From: Spirosomataceae bacterium TFI 002
Lineage (GTDB): Bacteria; Bacteroidota; Bacteroidia; Cytophagales; Spirosomataceae
Direction of reading: 5' to 3'
Length of the DNA: 64,000 nucleotides
Assembly (NCBI GenBank): GCA_900230115.1
Contig: LT907983.1
Coordinates: 4,107,001 to 4,171,000 of the forward strand
The stretch's first letter is position 1. Each line of letters starts with the position of its first letter. The translations under genes were made by a program, and so were the position numbers. The notes under the pieces are model-generated. The model saw only the letters and a list, made by a program, of their open reading frames with translations. It made no database searches and had not been told where the DNA came from. Shown piece after piece: positions 1-8,495 of this stretch.

Positions 1-268
1 ATCTCATCTTGGGCGTACGTTTCCCTCTGTGAAAGACCATGTCATGCTAAATCGTGCTAATGAGCTAACCCAAGCTGCCGAAGAAATCAAAGCTGGACTG
101 ACCAAAGAAAAGATTCATGAAATTGTTGAGTTAATTCCGGAGGTTTGGCTAGATGAACCTTCAAATCCATTTACGCCAAGTGAATTACGAGTTGCATATA
201 TAGCATTTTTGGAGGCCAAAATAGCTAAGATTGACTTACTTTTAAAAGAAGCAAGCGATGCAAGATAA
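1..268 (+). CDS. HipA-family kinase, C-terminal end (5' part outside window)
   Basis: The reading frame is open to the left edge, so this is only the last ~88 residues. The visible end has the pattern I associate with the tail of HipA-like kinases found next to DUF3037 proteins: a helical stretch, the sequence WLDEPSNPFTPSELRVAYI, then a final helix. A GTG at 29 gives a nominal start but the frame continues upstream through residues that look coding, so it is not the real start. The catalytic kinase core is outside the window. The downstream DUF3037 gene starts inside the last 11 bases of this one, so the two are translationally coupled. The family call rests mainly on this pairing and is moderate. 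Confidence 0.6.
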   Translation, partial: SHLGRTFPSVKDHVMLNRANELTQAAEEIKAGLTKEKIHEIVELIPEVWLDEPSNPFTPSELRVAYIAFLEAKIAKIDLLLKEASDAR

Positions 269-641
269 GGTCATATACGAATATGCGATTTTGAGACTTG
301 TGCCGAAAGTGGAGCGAGAAGAATTCTTTAATATAGGCGTGATTGTATACGCCAGACAAAAGAGATTTTTGGAGTTAAAATTCTCAATTGACGCAATCAA
401 ATTGAAAGCAATGAGCTGCGATATTGATATTCAAACGCTCAATAGTTACCTTCATACTTGGGAGTTAATTTGCAAGGGAGGCTCTAAAGGTGGAGCAATT
501 GGCGAAATGGATATAGCTTCTAGATTTAGGTGGCTTGTAGCTACAAGAAGCACAGTCATACAAAGCTCAAAAACACACCCAGGACTCTGTGTAGATCCTA
601 AAGCTGAACTCGAAGAGCTTTTTGAGAAATATGTAATGTAG
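258..641 (+). CDS. DUF3037 domain protein
   Basis: A 127-residue protein of the DUF3037 family. The N-terminus (YAILRLVPKVEREEFFNIGV) is the family signature, and it is followed by a segment typical of the family (IVYARQKRFLELKF). Family members are regularly encoded next to HipA-like kinases; their biochemical role is not established. The ATG at 258 overlaps the kinase gene by 11 bp, so the pair forms one operon. No signal peptide or membrane segment is visible, so it should be cytoplasmic. It may be a partner or substrate of the kinase, but that is inference from the coupling only. Confidence 0.8.
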   Translation: MQDKVIYEYAILRLVPKVEREEFFNIGVIVYARQKRFLELKFSIDAIKLKAMSCDIDIQTLNSYLHTWELICKGGSKGGAIGEMDIASRFRWLVATRSTVIQSSKTHPGLCVDPKAELEELFEKYVM

Positions 642-862
642 TCTCGACCCTTTTATTTGAGGTTAGTTTTGATCAAATAATTCAAGTTTTAAACTCAATT
701 TTATAGAGTAGGCAACTGACGTTAAATTAATTGCTTAATATTTTGCAATTTAATTTCACAAAATGAAGTTCTGATTAATAATAAGGGTAACTATTTTTTC
801 CTTGCTCAGAACAAGTAACGAAATAGCCTTATATTTACTACTGAAATTTAAACAACAAGGCA

Positions 863-967
863 ATGGCAAAGAGTCAAGACGCAAAAAAAGCAACAAAAAA
901 AGAGGCACTTAAAACTCCAAAAGAAAAAAAAGAGGAGAAACGTTTGAAAAAACAAGGCCGTAATTAG
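863..967 (+). CDS. Small lysine-rich protein (34 aa)
   Basis: ATG at 863, stop TAG at 965-967. Of 34 residues 12 are lysine; the sequence begins MAKSQDAKKATKKEALKTP and is very basic, with no hydrophobic segment. Similar tiny Lys-rich proteins beginning MAKSQDAKK recur in Bacteroidota by my recollection, but I know of no function. The frame is followed after 10 bp by a strong intrinsic terminator, which supports a real, monocistronic transcript. Nucleic-acid binding is plausible from charge alone. No clear promoter was found in the 220 bp between the DUF3037 gene and this start. Confidence 0.6.
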   Translation: MAKSQDAKKATKKEALKTPKEKKEEKRLKKQGRN

Positions 968-977
968 TAATAACATA

Positions 978-1006
978 AATCCACTTTCGAGTGGATTGTT
1001 TTTTTT
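978..1006 (+). terminator. Rho-independent terminator after the 34-aa gene
   Basis: Perfect 8-bp stem AATCCACT/AGTGGATT closed by a TTCG tetraloop (986-989) and followed by G and eight T residues. It ends 16 bp before the GNAT start at 1023, so it separates that operon from the small gene. Confidence 0.9.
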
Positions 1007-1022
1007 ATAGTCATTCGATTAT

Positions 1023-1469
1023 ATGAGTTTTAATATAAGAGCAGTACAAGAAGCCGACTTTTCAAGATTGATAGCTTTGTTCAAAGAGTTTGCGATTTTT
1101 GAGAAAAGGCCAGATAAAATGAAGAATACCGTCGAGCAAATGAAGCTTGAAAAAGAGTATTTTAAAGCATTTGTTGCTACTGTTGACGATGAAATCGTTG
1201 GTTTTGCGAGTTACTTTATAAGTTACCATACTTGGTCAGGAAAATGTATTTACATGGATGATCTATATGTAACATCATCAGTAAGAGGTGCCGGAATTGG
1301 TAAAGCTTTATTGGATGAGGTGATTGATTTGGCAAAAAAGGAAAACTGCAAAAAAGTACGTTGGCAAGTGTCAGATTGGAATAAAAATGCCCAGGATTTT
1401 TATAAGTCCATAGGAGCAAGTATATATCAAGGAGAATATGTGTGTGATTTGGATTTAGGAAATACCTAA
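1023..1469 (+). CDS. GNAT family N-acetyltransferase
   Basis: A 148-residue single-domain GNAT acetyltransferase. The acetyl-CoA binding motif A is visible at about residues 84-99 (VTSSVRGAGIGKALLDEV), preceded by the YMDDLYV beta strand, and motif B follows (WNKNAQDFYKSIGA). The overall pattern resembles the diamine/spermidine acetyltransferase-like branch of small GNATs, but the substrate cannot be read from sequence. The gene is followed after 11 bp by mnmH and then selD, all on the same strand, so it is probably co-transcribed with them. Whether it has a link to tRNA modification or is simply a passenger is unknown. Confidence 0.85.
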   Translation: MSFNIRAVQEADFSRLIALFKEFAIFEKRPDKMKNTVEQMKLEKEYFKAFVATVDDEIVGFASYFISYHTWSGKCIYMDDLYVTSSVRGAGIGKALLDEVIDLAKKENCKKVRWQVSDWNKNAQDFYKSIGASIYQGEYVCDLDLGNT

Positions 1470-1480
1470 AAGAAAAGAAA

Positions 1481-2500
1481 TTGGAAAGAATAGGAATTGA
1501 GCGTTTTTTGGAGCTAAGAAATCAGACAGTTGTATTGGATGTACGCAGTCCGGGAGAGTACGCTCATGCTCATATTCCTGGGGCAGTCAGTTTGCCATTA
1601 TTCACAAACGAAGAAAGAAAAGTTGTAGGAACCGCTTACAAGCAAGCGAGTAGGGAAGAGGCAATCAAGATTGGACTAGAGTATTTTGGTCCTAGAATGC
1701 GACAAGTGGTAGAACAAGTGGAAGCACTAGGGGCCAAAGAAGTTTTGGTGCATTGCTGGAGAGGAGGAATGAGAAGTGGAGCAATTGCTTGGTTACTCGA
1801 TTTGTATGGTTTCAAAGTTTCACTTTTAGACGGTGGATATAAAGCATACCGAAATTGGGTTTTGCGACAAATAGAGCAAGAATATAGGTTCAAAATTGTT
1901 GGCGGTTATACAGGAACAGCCAAAACTGACCTTTTATACAATCTTATCAAAGAAGAATTTCCTGTCATTGATTTAGAAGGTTTGGCAAGTCATAAGGGCT
2001 CGGCATTGGGAGGAATAGGAATGCCACCTCAACCAAGTCAGGAGCATTTTGAGAATACCTTGGCAATGGAATTAGCGAGGCTAAAAACTGAGCCTTTTAT
2101 CATTCTTGAAGATGAAAGCCAGCGAATAGGAAATATTCAAATTCCTAATGCTATTTATCAAAAAATGAAGGGAAGTACGGTCTACTTTTTGGATGTTCCC
2201 GTAGAAGAAAGGCTAAATTACCTTGTGGTTGAATATGGAAAATTACCAATCGAAGAATTGAAAAATGCGATTTTGAGAATCCAAAAAAGACTAGGTGGTT
2301 TAGAGACTAAAAATGCTCTCTCTCACTTAGATGAAAATAACTTGAAAGCATGCTTTGAGATATTACTTAGGTATTATGACAAATGGTATTTAAAAGGACT
2401 TTTGTCCAAATCAAAATATTTAAAAATAGAAACGAAAAGTGTCGATATAGTGATAAACACGCAATTGTTGAAATCGAATTTTATAACTGAACAGGAATAG
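1481..2500 (+). CDS. mnmH: tRNA 2-selenouridine synthase MnmH (SelU)
   Basis: A 339-residue protein that replaces the sulfur of 2-thiouridine at the tRNA wobble position with selenium through a geranylated intermediate, using selenophosphate. Residues 1-125 are a rhodanese domain with the active-site Cys92 in VHCWRGGMRSG. Residues ~138-330 are the P-loop domain; its Walker A reads GYTGTAKT (142-149) where the family usually has GxTGSGKT, so one glycine is alanine. The start is a TTG; no ATG lies nearby and homologous sequence (IERFLELRNQTVVLDVRSP) begins at once. It sits 11 bp after the GNAT gene and 10 bp before selD, the selenophosphate supplier. Confidence 0.93.
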   Translation: MERIGIERFLELRNQTVVLDVRSPGEYAHAHIPGAVSLPLFTNEERKVVGTAYKQASREEAIKIGLEYFGPRMRQVVEQVEALGAKEVLVHCWRGGMRSGAIAWLLDLYGFKVSLLDGGYKAYRNWVLRQIEQEYRFKIVGGYTGTAKTDLLYNLIKEEFPVIDLEGLASHKGSALGGIGMPPQPSQEHFENTLAMELARLKTEPFIILEDESQRIGNIQIPNAIYQKMKGSTVYFLDVPVEERLNYLVVEYGKLPIEELKNAILRIQKRLGGLETKNALSHLDENNLKACFEILLRYYDKWYLKGLLSKSKYLKIETKSVDIVINTQLLKSNFITEQE

Positions 2501-2510
2501 GAAATATAGA

Positions 2511-3557
2511 ATGAAAGAAGAAATAAAATTGACCCAATACTCTCATGGAGCAGGTTGTGGATGCAAAATATCTCCCAAAGTGTTAGATGTGATATTGAAA
2601 GGCAACATTTCGATGCCCAATAATGAGCGATTAATTGTTGGAAATAGTAGTAAGGACGACGCTGCGGTACTCGACTTAGGAAATGGCACTGCACTCATCT
2701 CAACGACCGATTTTTTCATGCCAATTGTTGACGATCCTTATAATTTTGGAAGAATCGCCTCAGCCAATGCAATTTCGGATGTGTATGCTATGGGAGGAAA
2801 GCCGGTTTTAGCAATAGCTATTTTGGGCTGGCCTATTGATAAATTATCTCCAGAAGTTGCTCAGCGAGTAATAGACGGAAGTAGAAGTATTTGCTTAGAA
2901 GCAGGGATTTCGCTTGGCGGTGGTCATAGTATCGATTCTCCAGAGCCAATATTTGGCTTAGCCGTAAATGGGATTGTTGACATTAAAAACATAAAGCAAA
3001 ATAATAAAGCAGAAGAAGGTGATGTGCTTTTCTTAACAAAGCCAATAGGCGTAGGGATACTTACAACTGCGGAAAAGAAAGGTTTGTTGAAGCCTGAGCA
3101 TACGGAACTTGCTGCAAAGCAAATGATGCAACTCAATAAAATAGGAGAGGAACTAGGGAAATTAGAATCTGTAAATGCTATCACTGATGTAACCGGTTTC
3201 GGACTACTTGGTCATCTTACCGAAATGGCAGAAGGCAGTGAATTAAGTGCTGAAATTTATTCAAGCAGGGTTCCATTGATATGCGAAGAGCTTAAAGAAT
3301 ACATTTCTGCTGGAGCCGTTCCTGGTGGATCAAATAGAAACTGGGACAGTTATGGACATAAAATAGGTGAGTTGACTGATTTACAAAAAATCCTTTTTGC
3401 TGATCCCCAAACTAGCGGTGGCTTGTTAGTGTCGGTAAGTCCTGAAGCTGTTGATGAGGTTCAGGCTCTTTTTGCTGACAACAACTTGGAAGCCTTTCTT
3501 GAACCTATTGGAAAAATGGTTAAAAAGGGTGAAAATGTTGTGGAGATTTTGGCTTGA
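2511..3557 (+). CDS. selD: Selenide, water dikinase SelD (selenophosphate synthetase)
   Basis: A 348-residue enzyme making selenophosphate from selenide and ATP. The N-terminal catalytic loop HGAGCGCKISPKVL is intact: Cys16 and Lys19 match Cys17 and Lys20 of the E. coli enzyme, so this is the Cys form with no selenocysteine. The AIRS-type ATP-binding signature DDAAVLDLG and the C-terminal DPQTSGG motif are present. It lies 10 bp after mnmH, which points to selenouridine in tRNA as the use of selenium. No SelA, SelB or tRNA-Sec is visible in the window, though these could be elsewhere. Confidence 0.97.
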   Translation: MKEEIKLTQYSHGAGCGCKISPKVLDVILKGNISMPNNERLIVGNSSKDDAAVLDLGNGTALISTTDFFMPIVDDPYNFGRIASANAISDVYAMGGKPVLAIAILGWPIDKLSPEVAQRVIDGSRSICLEAGISLGGGHSIDSPEPIFGLAVNGIVDIKNIKQNNKAEEGDVLFLTKPIGVGILTTAEKKGLLKPEHTELAAKQMMQLNKIGEELGKLESVNAITDVTGFGLLGHLTEMAEGSELSAEIYSSRVPLICEELKEYISAGAVPGGSNRNWDSYGHKIGELTDLQKILFADPQTSGGLLVSVSPEAVDEVQALFADNNLEAFLEPIGKMVKKGENVVEILA

Positions 3558-3668
3558 CAGTTTAAAACTCAAAAGTTTTCAAAACCCGGTGAGGTTTGGG
3601 AACGTCTTAAGCCGGATTGCCTTGCCACAAGGCGTAATTTCGACTAATTATTTGCTTTAGCCGCAAAA

Positions 3669-3699
3669 TTTGAATCCCATAATTTTAAGAATATATTTG
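3669..3699 (+). promoter_or_regulatory. Bacteroidota-type promoter for the sugar-binding lipoprotein gene
   Basis: TTTG at 3669-3672, 19-bp spacer, then TATATTTG at 3692-3699. This matches the -33/-7 consensus (TTTG, N19-21, TAnnTTTG) of Bacteroidota. Transcription would start a few bases on, about 20 bp before the ATG at 3725. Confidence 0.7.
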
Positions 3700-3724
3700 T
3701 CCTCAATTTCAACCACCATATAAA

Positions 3725-4645
3725 ATGAAGTATATCTTATTAGTTTTAGCTACTTTTCTAGCTATAAGTTCCTGTCAAAATAGTTCTGAAAGTAATGCTG
3801 ATCAAATTACCATTGGCGTAACAATGCTCAGTATGCAAAATGAGTTTATTGTAAACGTTGCGGATGAGATGCAGAAAAAGGCAGACGAAATGGGCGTGAA
3901 ACTCATCATTGTTGATGCCGAAAGATCAGCCCTTAAGCAAATGGAACAAGTAGAAAGCTTTATCGCTCAACAAGTGGATGCGATCATCATGAATCCTTGT
4001 GAAGTGGAAGCTAGTTCGCCAGCGGTAGCAAGAGCAATTGCTGCAAAAATTCCGATTATCAATGTGAACTCAGAGACAAGTGCCACACCAACTGCATTTG
4101 TAGGTTCCAATGATGTTGAGTCTGCCAGAATTGCCATGAACTACATCGCCGAACGCTTGGGAGGAAAAGGAAAACTACTCATGATTCATGGGTTTATGGG
4201 ACAAGCGGCTCAAATTCAAAGGGAAGAAGGAGCTAAAGAAATACTGAAATCATATCCTGAAATTGAACTCATTGCAGAACAAACTGGTGAATGGGATCGA
4301 TCAAAAAGCATGGACCTCATGCAAAACTGGATTCAGTCTTACGGAGATGGTATTGATGCCGTTTTTGCTCATAATGATGAAATGGGCATGGGTGCAGTTA
4401 AGGCATTAGAAAATGCTGGGATGAAAGACAAAGTGATTGTAGTAAGTATAGATGCCATCAAAGATGCATTGCAAGCTGTACAAAAAGGAAGCTTAGATGC
4501 CACAGTTTTTCAAAACGCTCAGAAGCAAGGCTCCACTGCCATAGAAACGGCTTTGAAATTAATCAAAGGAGAAACTGTAGATCAGCAAACGCTCATACCA
4601 TTTGAACTTGTAACGAAAGAGAATGTTGATCAGTTTTTGAAATAA
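3725..4645 (+). CDS. Periplasmic sugar-binding lipoprotein (ribose-binding type)
   Basis: A 306-residue substrate-binding protein of the type 1 periplasmic binding fold (peripla_BP_4, D-ribose-binding family). The lipoprotein signal ends with the lipobox AISSC (Cys17). After it come ITIGVTMLSMQNEFIVNVAD, VDAIIMNP and GAVKALENAG, all characteristic of ribose/galactose binding proteins. In ABC systems this protein delivers sugar to a permease, but no permease or ATPase gene is adjacent: the gene is alone behind its own promoter and converges on the heparinase-like gene. It may work with a distant transporter or as a sensor. Substrate unknown. Confidence 0.88.
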   Translation: MKYILLVLATFLAISSCQNSSESNADQITIGVTMLSMQNEFIVNVADEMQKKADEMGVKLIIVDAERSALKQMEQVESFIAQQVDAIIMNPCEVEASSPAVARAIAAKIPIINVNSETSATPTAFVGSNDVESARIAMNYIAERLGGKGKLLMIHGFMGQAAQIQREEGAKEILKSYPEIELIAEQTGEWDRSKSMDLMQNWIQSYGDGIDAVFAHNDEMGMGAVKALENAGMKDKVIVVSIDAIKDALQAVQKGSLDATVFQNAQKQGSTAIETALKLIKGETVDQQTLIPFELVTKENVDQFLK

Positions 4646-4718
4646 GAAAGCAATTTTGCAAGAGGTATTGGGCAATAGGGTTTAGGTATTTGGTACATCT
4701 ATTTTCGCTTTGTATTTT

Positions 4719-6572
4719 TTAATCTCCCGATAAACGAACCTCCAATTTCCCTTTTCCATCTTTTACCGTATAAGCAGGGATTAAGATTTCAACTCTTTTA
4801 AGGTTTGGAATAATTTTGTCGATCTCAAGAGGAGGTGGGTCAAAGGATGTAACCGAAACTTGCAAATTACTTGGCGACTGAATACTCAACTTCAATTTTT
4901 TTCCACTTTGGCTCAGTATTGCCCCGTTTGCAGTGGTTTGGACTTCTGCAGTGGTCATCATCGCCCATCTTAGATATTTCGTACTTTCTAAGGTTTCAAA
5001 CTCATCAGTGATGATAAGAGAGCGGTCACTTTCTTTTGTAAATGTCCTTTTTAATGATTTTAATTGACCTTCTAAAGGAGGAGTCATGTCGATTTCAATT
5101 TTTGGGTTTTGCCCTTTCGTGAAATTGGTAATAGCTGCCCTTCCTTTTACATTGAAGCGTTCATCATTCACCGAAATTGTGCTATGAGTAACATTTCCTT
5201 TGGTCATAAGTGACCATCGAGGGCTGTTTTGTGACATGTCCGACAACGGAAATCCAATTTTATTCAATAAGTAATATTGTTGGTTACCGGGATCAATGGA
5301 CCAACGGACCCCATCAAGGTCAAATACAAAAGAACCAGCATCAATATTACCATGACTCAGTTGTGCCAATCCACCTTTTGCAGCAAGAAAGAAATCATTG
5401 GTCTCACCTCTCACTACAGCGATTGGGTTAATCCCGTCGCCAAACCATTGTTTTGGTATGTCTCCTTTTGTTTTAGGACTGTATTGAGATAACCAAATAA
5501 GGCCAGGGCCCATCATTCCGCCTTTTGTTTCGCCTGGGTTTTGGAAGAATTCTTTGTCCAGATAATTTGAATCTCCTGTTTTAGCTGCAAACCAAGATAA
5601 CAGAACTGAGCCTCTTCCATTTGGTAGTTCTTGTGAATCTGAAAAGTTAAAAAACTGACCTTGAGGAGAAAGTGTAAGCAATCTGAATGCTGCACTATTC
5701 ATAAAACCAGGGCTGGCAGATAAACCAAAGTCCTTACCCAAAGCTGTTGTTAGTACTTCTGATGCTACAACTCCGTAACTGGTTCCATATTCCCAATAGG
5801 ATGGGCCTTCGGGATAAACACCATCTGGAGCATATGCTTCTAGCGAACCTGTGATGTCGTTTAATGCTCGTGAAATGGTTTTAGCTGCTAAGTCGTAGTT
5901 GTCTTCTGCGATTGTTAGTGACGCGATAATCATTCCCGAATGGCAAATGGTATTCCAATTATTGTTGCCTTTGAGCCAAAACATTCTTTCTCCATTTTCA
6001 TTATAACTCGGCAGTATGGCTTTCTCAATTAAGGACTTTTTGGCAAGTTGAACTGTTTTTTTGGGAAGTACGTCTCCAGTCCAATCCACAGCCATGGCAA
6101 CCGCAAAGGACATTTCAGCTACGTCAAGAAAGTGTATGGGATTCCAGTCAATGAAATTGCAAACGGCATTCAGCTCTTCATCTATTCGCTGGAGCATTCT
6201 TTTGTCTTTATCTATTCTATATACAAGAGATAAAACGCTCATTCTTCGCATCATTTCGCGAGAAACAAACAGCAAGCGAAAGCCTTCTAACTCTCTTTTA
6301 ACCAAAGGCTCCTTTAAAATATCCTCGGCCTCCGCTTTCAGAAAACTGTAGTAGTTTGCAACTAGTGGGTCACTTTTTAGCTTGGCTTTAAGATTCTTTT
6401 CTATTGCTGGGTTTAAGATCAGTCTTGGATGTTGCTTAGAGAGATTTTGCTTTAAATATTCGGCAGTAATAGGATTCTCCAAAACCAATTTTTGCTTTTG
6501 AGCTTGCGAGCAAAAGCTAGCTAAACTCAAAAGCAAAGTTAGTAGTAGTCCTTTGATAGGAAACTGTGTCAT
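4719..6572 (-). CDS. Heparinase II/III-family polysaccharide lyase
   Basis: A 617-residue secreted protein. Residues 1-24 are a signal peptide (cleavage near SQA). An alpha/alpha-toroid domain covers about 45-330, with the family motifs NNNWNTICHSGM (203-214) and YPEGPSYWEYG (253-263); the latter contains the tyrosine expected for catalysis in heparinase II. The C-terminal beta-sandwich (heparinase II/III-like) contains QLSHGNIDAGSF and WSIDPGNQQYY, carrying the conserved metal or catalytic histidine. The substrate is probably an acidic polysaccharide but cannot be fixed. The CE7 esterase gene lies upstream on the same strand with a 168-bp gap; the two may be co-transcribed and act on the same acetylated glycan. 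Confidence 0.82.
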   Translation of the reverse strand: MTQFPIKGLLLTLLLSLASFCSQAQKQKLVLENPITAEYLKQNLSKQHPRLILNPAIEKNLKAKLKSDPLVANYYSFLKAEAEDILKEPLVKRELEGFRLLFVSREMMRRMSVLSLVYRIDKDKRMLQRIDEELNAVCNFIDWNPIHFLDVAEMSFAVAMAVDWTGDVLPKKTVQLAKKSLIEKAILPSYNENGERMFWLKGNNNWNTICHSGMIIASLTIAEDNYDLAAKTISRALNDITGSLEAYAPDGVYPEGPSYWEYGTSYGVVASEVLTTALGKDFGLSASPGFMNSAAFRLLTLSPQGQFFNFSDSQELPNGRGSVLLSWFAAKTGDSNYLDKEFFQNPGETKGGMMGPGLIWLSQYSPKTKGDIPKQWFGDGINPIAVVRGETNDFFLAAKGGLAQLSHGNIDAGSFVFDLDGVRWSIDPGNQQYYLLNKIGFPLSDMSQNSPRWSLMTKGNVTHSTISVNDERFNVKGRAAITNFTKGQNPKIEIDMTPPLEGQLKSLKRTFTKESDRSLIITDEFETLESTKYLRWAMMTTAEVQTTANGAILSQSGKKLKLSIQSPSNLQVSVTSFDPPPLEIDKIIPNLKRVEILIPAYTVKDGKGKLEVRLSGD

Positions 6573-6740
6573 TTTAATATTTTATGGTTCAATAAATGAG
6601 TCGCTTTTATGTTTAGAAATGCCTTTTTCTGTTAAAAAGATATATACTTACATAAAACTAGGATAAGCTAGCGAAGCTCCTTCATTCTTCCCATTTTTGA
6701 TCAATTTCGTATGCGAAAAGGATAGTTTTAATACTATTTC

Positions 6741-8033
6741 TTAGTTTTTTAACTTCCCAAATAGCCACTCATTTTTCAATTCCTGTTGCTCTGGGAATGT
6801 CCAATGCTGTGTTTCTTGAAAAATATGAAGCTCTTTTTTAGCATTGATGAGATTGTAAGCCGCAAACATTGAAGTAGGAGGGCATACGTTGTCATTGTAA
6901 CCCCAACTGTACCAGCCTTCTACTTTTACAAATCTTGCAAAATTGGCAACGTCATAATATTTAGAAGTCTCAATCTTCTCTGGTTTGTTTGTGAAATCAT
7001 CTTTGAAGATTTTAGGCCATCCACCTGCTCGCCCATTCAGAAAACCTGTCATGTCAGCCAATGCTGGGTAAAATGCCGCCAAGTAGTCAATTCTGCTATC
7101 TAAGCCGGCTGTAACAATGGATAATGCTCCTCCTTGGCTTCCACCAGTGACACCAATATTATTTCCGTCAAAACTATCGAGCGTGTATATAAAATCAACA
7201 GATCGAACACATCCTAAATATACTCTCTTGTAATAAGCCTTGTCTTTGTCATCTAAGTTAAAGGTCTGATAACCATTAAGAGCACCATATCGTAAGTTAT
7301 CATACACTTCTTGATCTAAGTTGACAGGTATGCCATGAATACCAATTGTGAACGAAACAAAACCATTTTCAGCTTCGGATACATCTCCGTAGTATGGGCG
7401 AACACCCGCTCCCGGTACGTGCAAAATTGCAGGGTATTTGCCCGGTGCTTTTGGCGTACAAAGTATACCATATATTTTACCAGAAATATTGTCAATGCTT
7501 ACATGGTATACATTTACTTTTGAAGTGCAACGCTCGGGTAGTAAGGTTAATACAGGATTAATGGGTACTTTGCTTAAGTCCGATTTCCCTTTGTTCCAAA
7601 AAGCCTCAAAATCGCTAGGTAGCGTTGTAGTAGGCTTTATTTTTTCGGGAGAAAATGCGGCTGTGGCGTAAGATGAATATGTTTTGCCATCAACTTCTAC
7701 ACTGGCAGTACAACGTAGGAAACCGGCTTCTTTGAACTTGTTTGATTTTACGCTTGCAACACCTTTTTTTAGAGTCAGTTTTCCTGTATCCCAAGCATCC
7801 ATTAATTCTGGTTGAATCACATAAGAAATCTCTATTCCTTCAACGGGTACATTATTTTTTAATACGGTGATGTTGAATTCTGCTTTATCACCTGACTGAT
7901 AATTCCAATCTGCATGATCAGGACTTACGATAACTTGAACTAGCTCTCGTTTTGGTTGAGCTAAAAGAATTGAGCTAGAGCTTAAAAAGCATACAAAGAG
8001 TAGGCAATAAAAATGTTTTACTGAAAATTTCAT
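6741..8033 (-). CDS. Acetylxylan esterase / cephalosporin-C deacetylase family protein (CE7)
   Basis: A 430-residue secreted esterase. Signal peptide to about residue 26, then an Ig-like N-terminal domain (about 30-130) and an alpha/beta-hydrolase domain of the AXE1 family. The nucleophile is Ser299 in GVTGGSQGGAL; the HVPGAG oxyanion region (205-210) and a C-terminal QETQHWTFPEQ with the catalytic His are visible. CE7 enzymes remove acetyl groups from xylo-oligosaccharides or other acetylated compounds. It is followed on the same strand by the heparinase-like gene, suggesting combined debranching and cleavage of a glycan. The extra N-terminal sandwich domain is common in Bacteroidota members. 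Confidence 0.87.
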   Translation of the reverse strand: MKFSVKHFYCLLFVCFLSSSSILLAQPKRELVQVIVSPDHADWNYQSGDKAEFNITVLKNNVPVEGIEISYVIQPELMDAWDTGKLTLKKGVASVKSNKFKEAGFLRCTASVEVDGKTYSSYATAAFSPEKIKPTTTLPSDFEAFWNKGKSDLSKVPINPVLTLLPERCTSKVNVYHVSIDNISGKIYGILCTPKAPGKYPAILHVPGAGVRPYYGDVSEAENGFVSFTIGIHGIPVNLDQEVYDNLRYGALNGYQTFNLDDKDKAYYKRVYLGCVRSVDFIYTLDSFDGNNIGVTGGSQGGALSIVTAGLDSRIDYLAAFYPALADMTGFLNGRAGGWPKIFKDDFTNKPEKIETSKYYDVANFARFVKVEGWYSWGYNDNVCPPTSMFAAYNLINAKKELHIFQETQHWTFPEQQELKNEWLFGKLKN

Positions 8034-8495
8034 TTATGAATTTGTTAGGGTTGAATTTACTGCAATGCAGTTAAACTTCAATTTAGCAAATCCAATTGGA
8101 TTAATAGGCACTCAGTTTCCTCATTTAGTAATACGAAACAAATGCTTTTAATGAAAAGTACTTTTTGCTAAAATTTATAAAAAGCTAGGGAGAAAACTCT
8201 TACGGTCAATAAAAATTAAACCACATCACTGTTTTCAAAAAACGTGGGTACGAATAGCTATTAGTCGAGCTAATTTTATGAAAAGCGGTTAGGAAAATGA
8301 TGTTCTAAATCTGCCTTTTTAGGCATGAGAAGGGTTTAGAAATGATGTGATCAAATACAATCCTTGGGGTATGCCTTTCCAGTCAAGCACTCAACAAATA
8401 CTGATGGTATCGGTTTGATAAGTGCTCATTGACAGTCACATAGCCCGAATAAAGAGCTAGCAAAGAATTAGGAAATTAGGTTTCTAGGATTGCAA
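8034..8495. other. Intergenic region without a recognised gene
   Basis: No credible coding frame. It holds the upstream region of the CE7 gene and an imperfect hairpin at 8303-8341 (outer arms TTCTAAA/TTTAGAA, inner TGCCT-TTTT-AGGCA) without a T-tract. Nothing else was recognised. Confidence 0.5.

Noticed and set aside
2511-3557. SelD as a selenoprotein with in-frame UGA
   Set aside because: The catalytic position is a normal cysteine codon (Cys16); the only TGA is the final stop.
3619-3633. Hairpin GCCTTG-N3-CAAGGC after selD considered as a terminator
   Set aside because: Only 6 bp, 3-base loop and no T run on either strand; not enough for a terminator call.
3451-3660. 69-residue frame overlapping the end of selD on the same strand
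   Set aside because: Most of it is the shifted frame of selD; its tail runs into the AT-rich gap. No protein features.
4719-8033. Polysaccharide utilisation locus of SusC/SusD type
   Set aside because: No SusD homologue or SusC-type receptor is adjacent; the only TonB receptor (20397) pairs with DUF4249 and lies 12 kb away.
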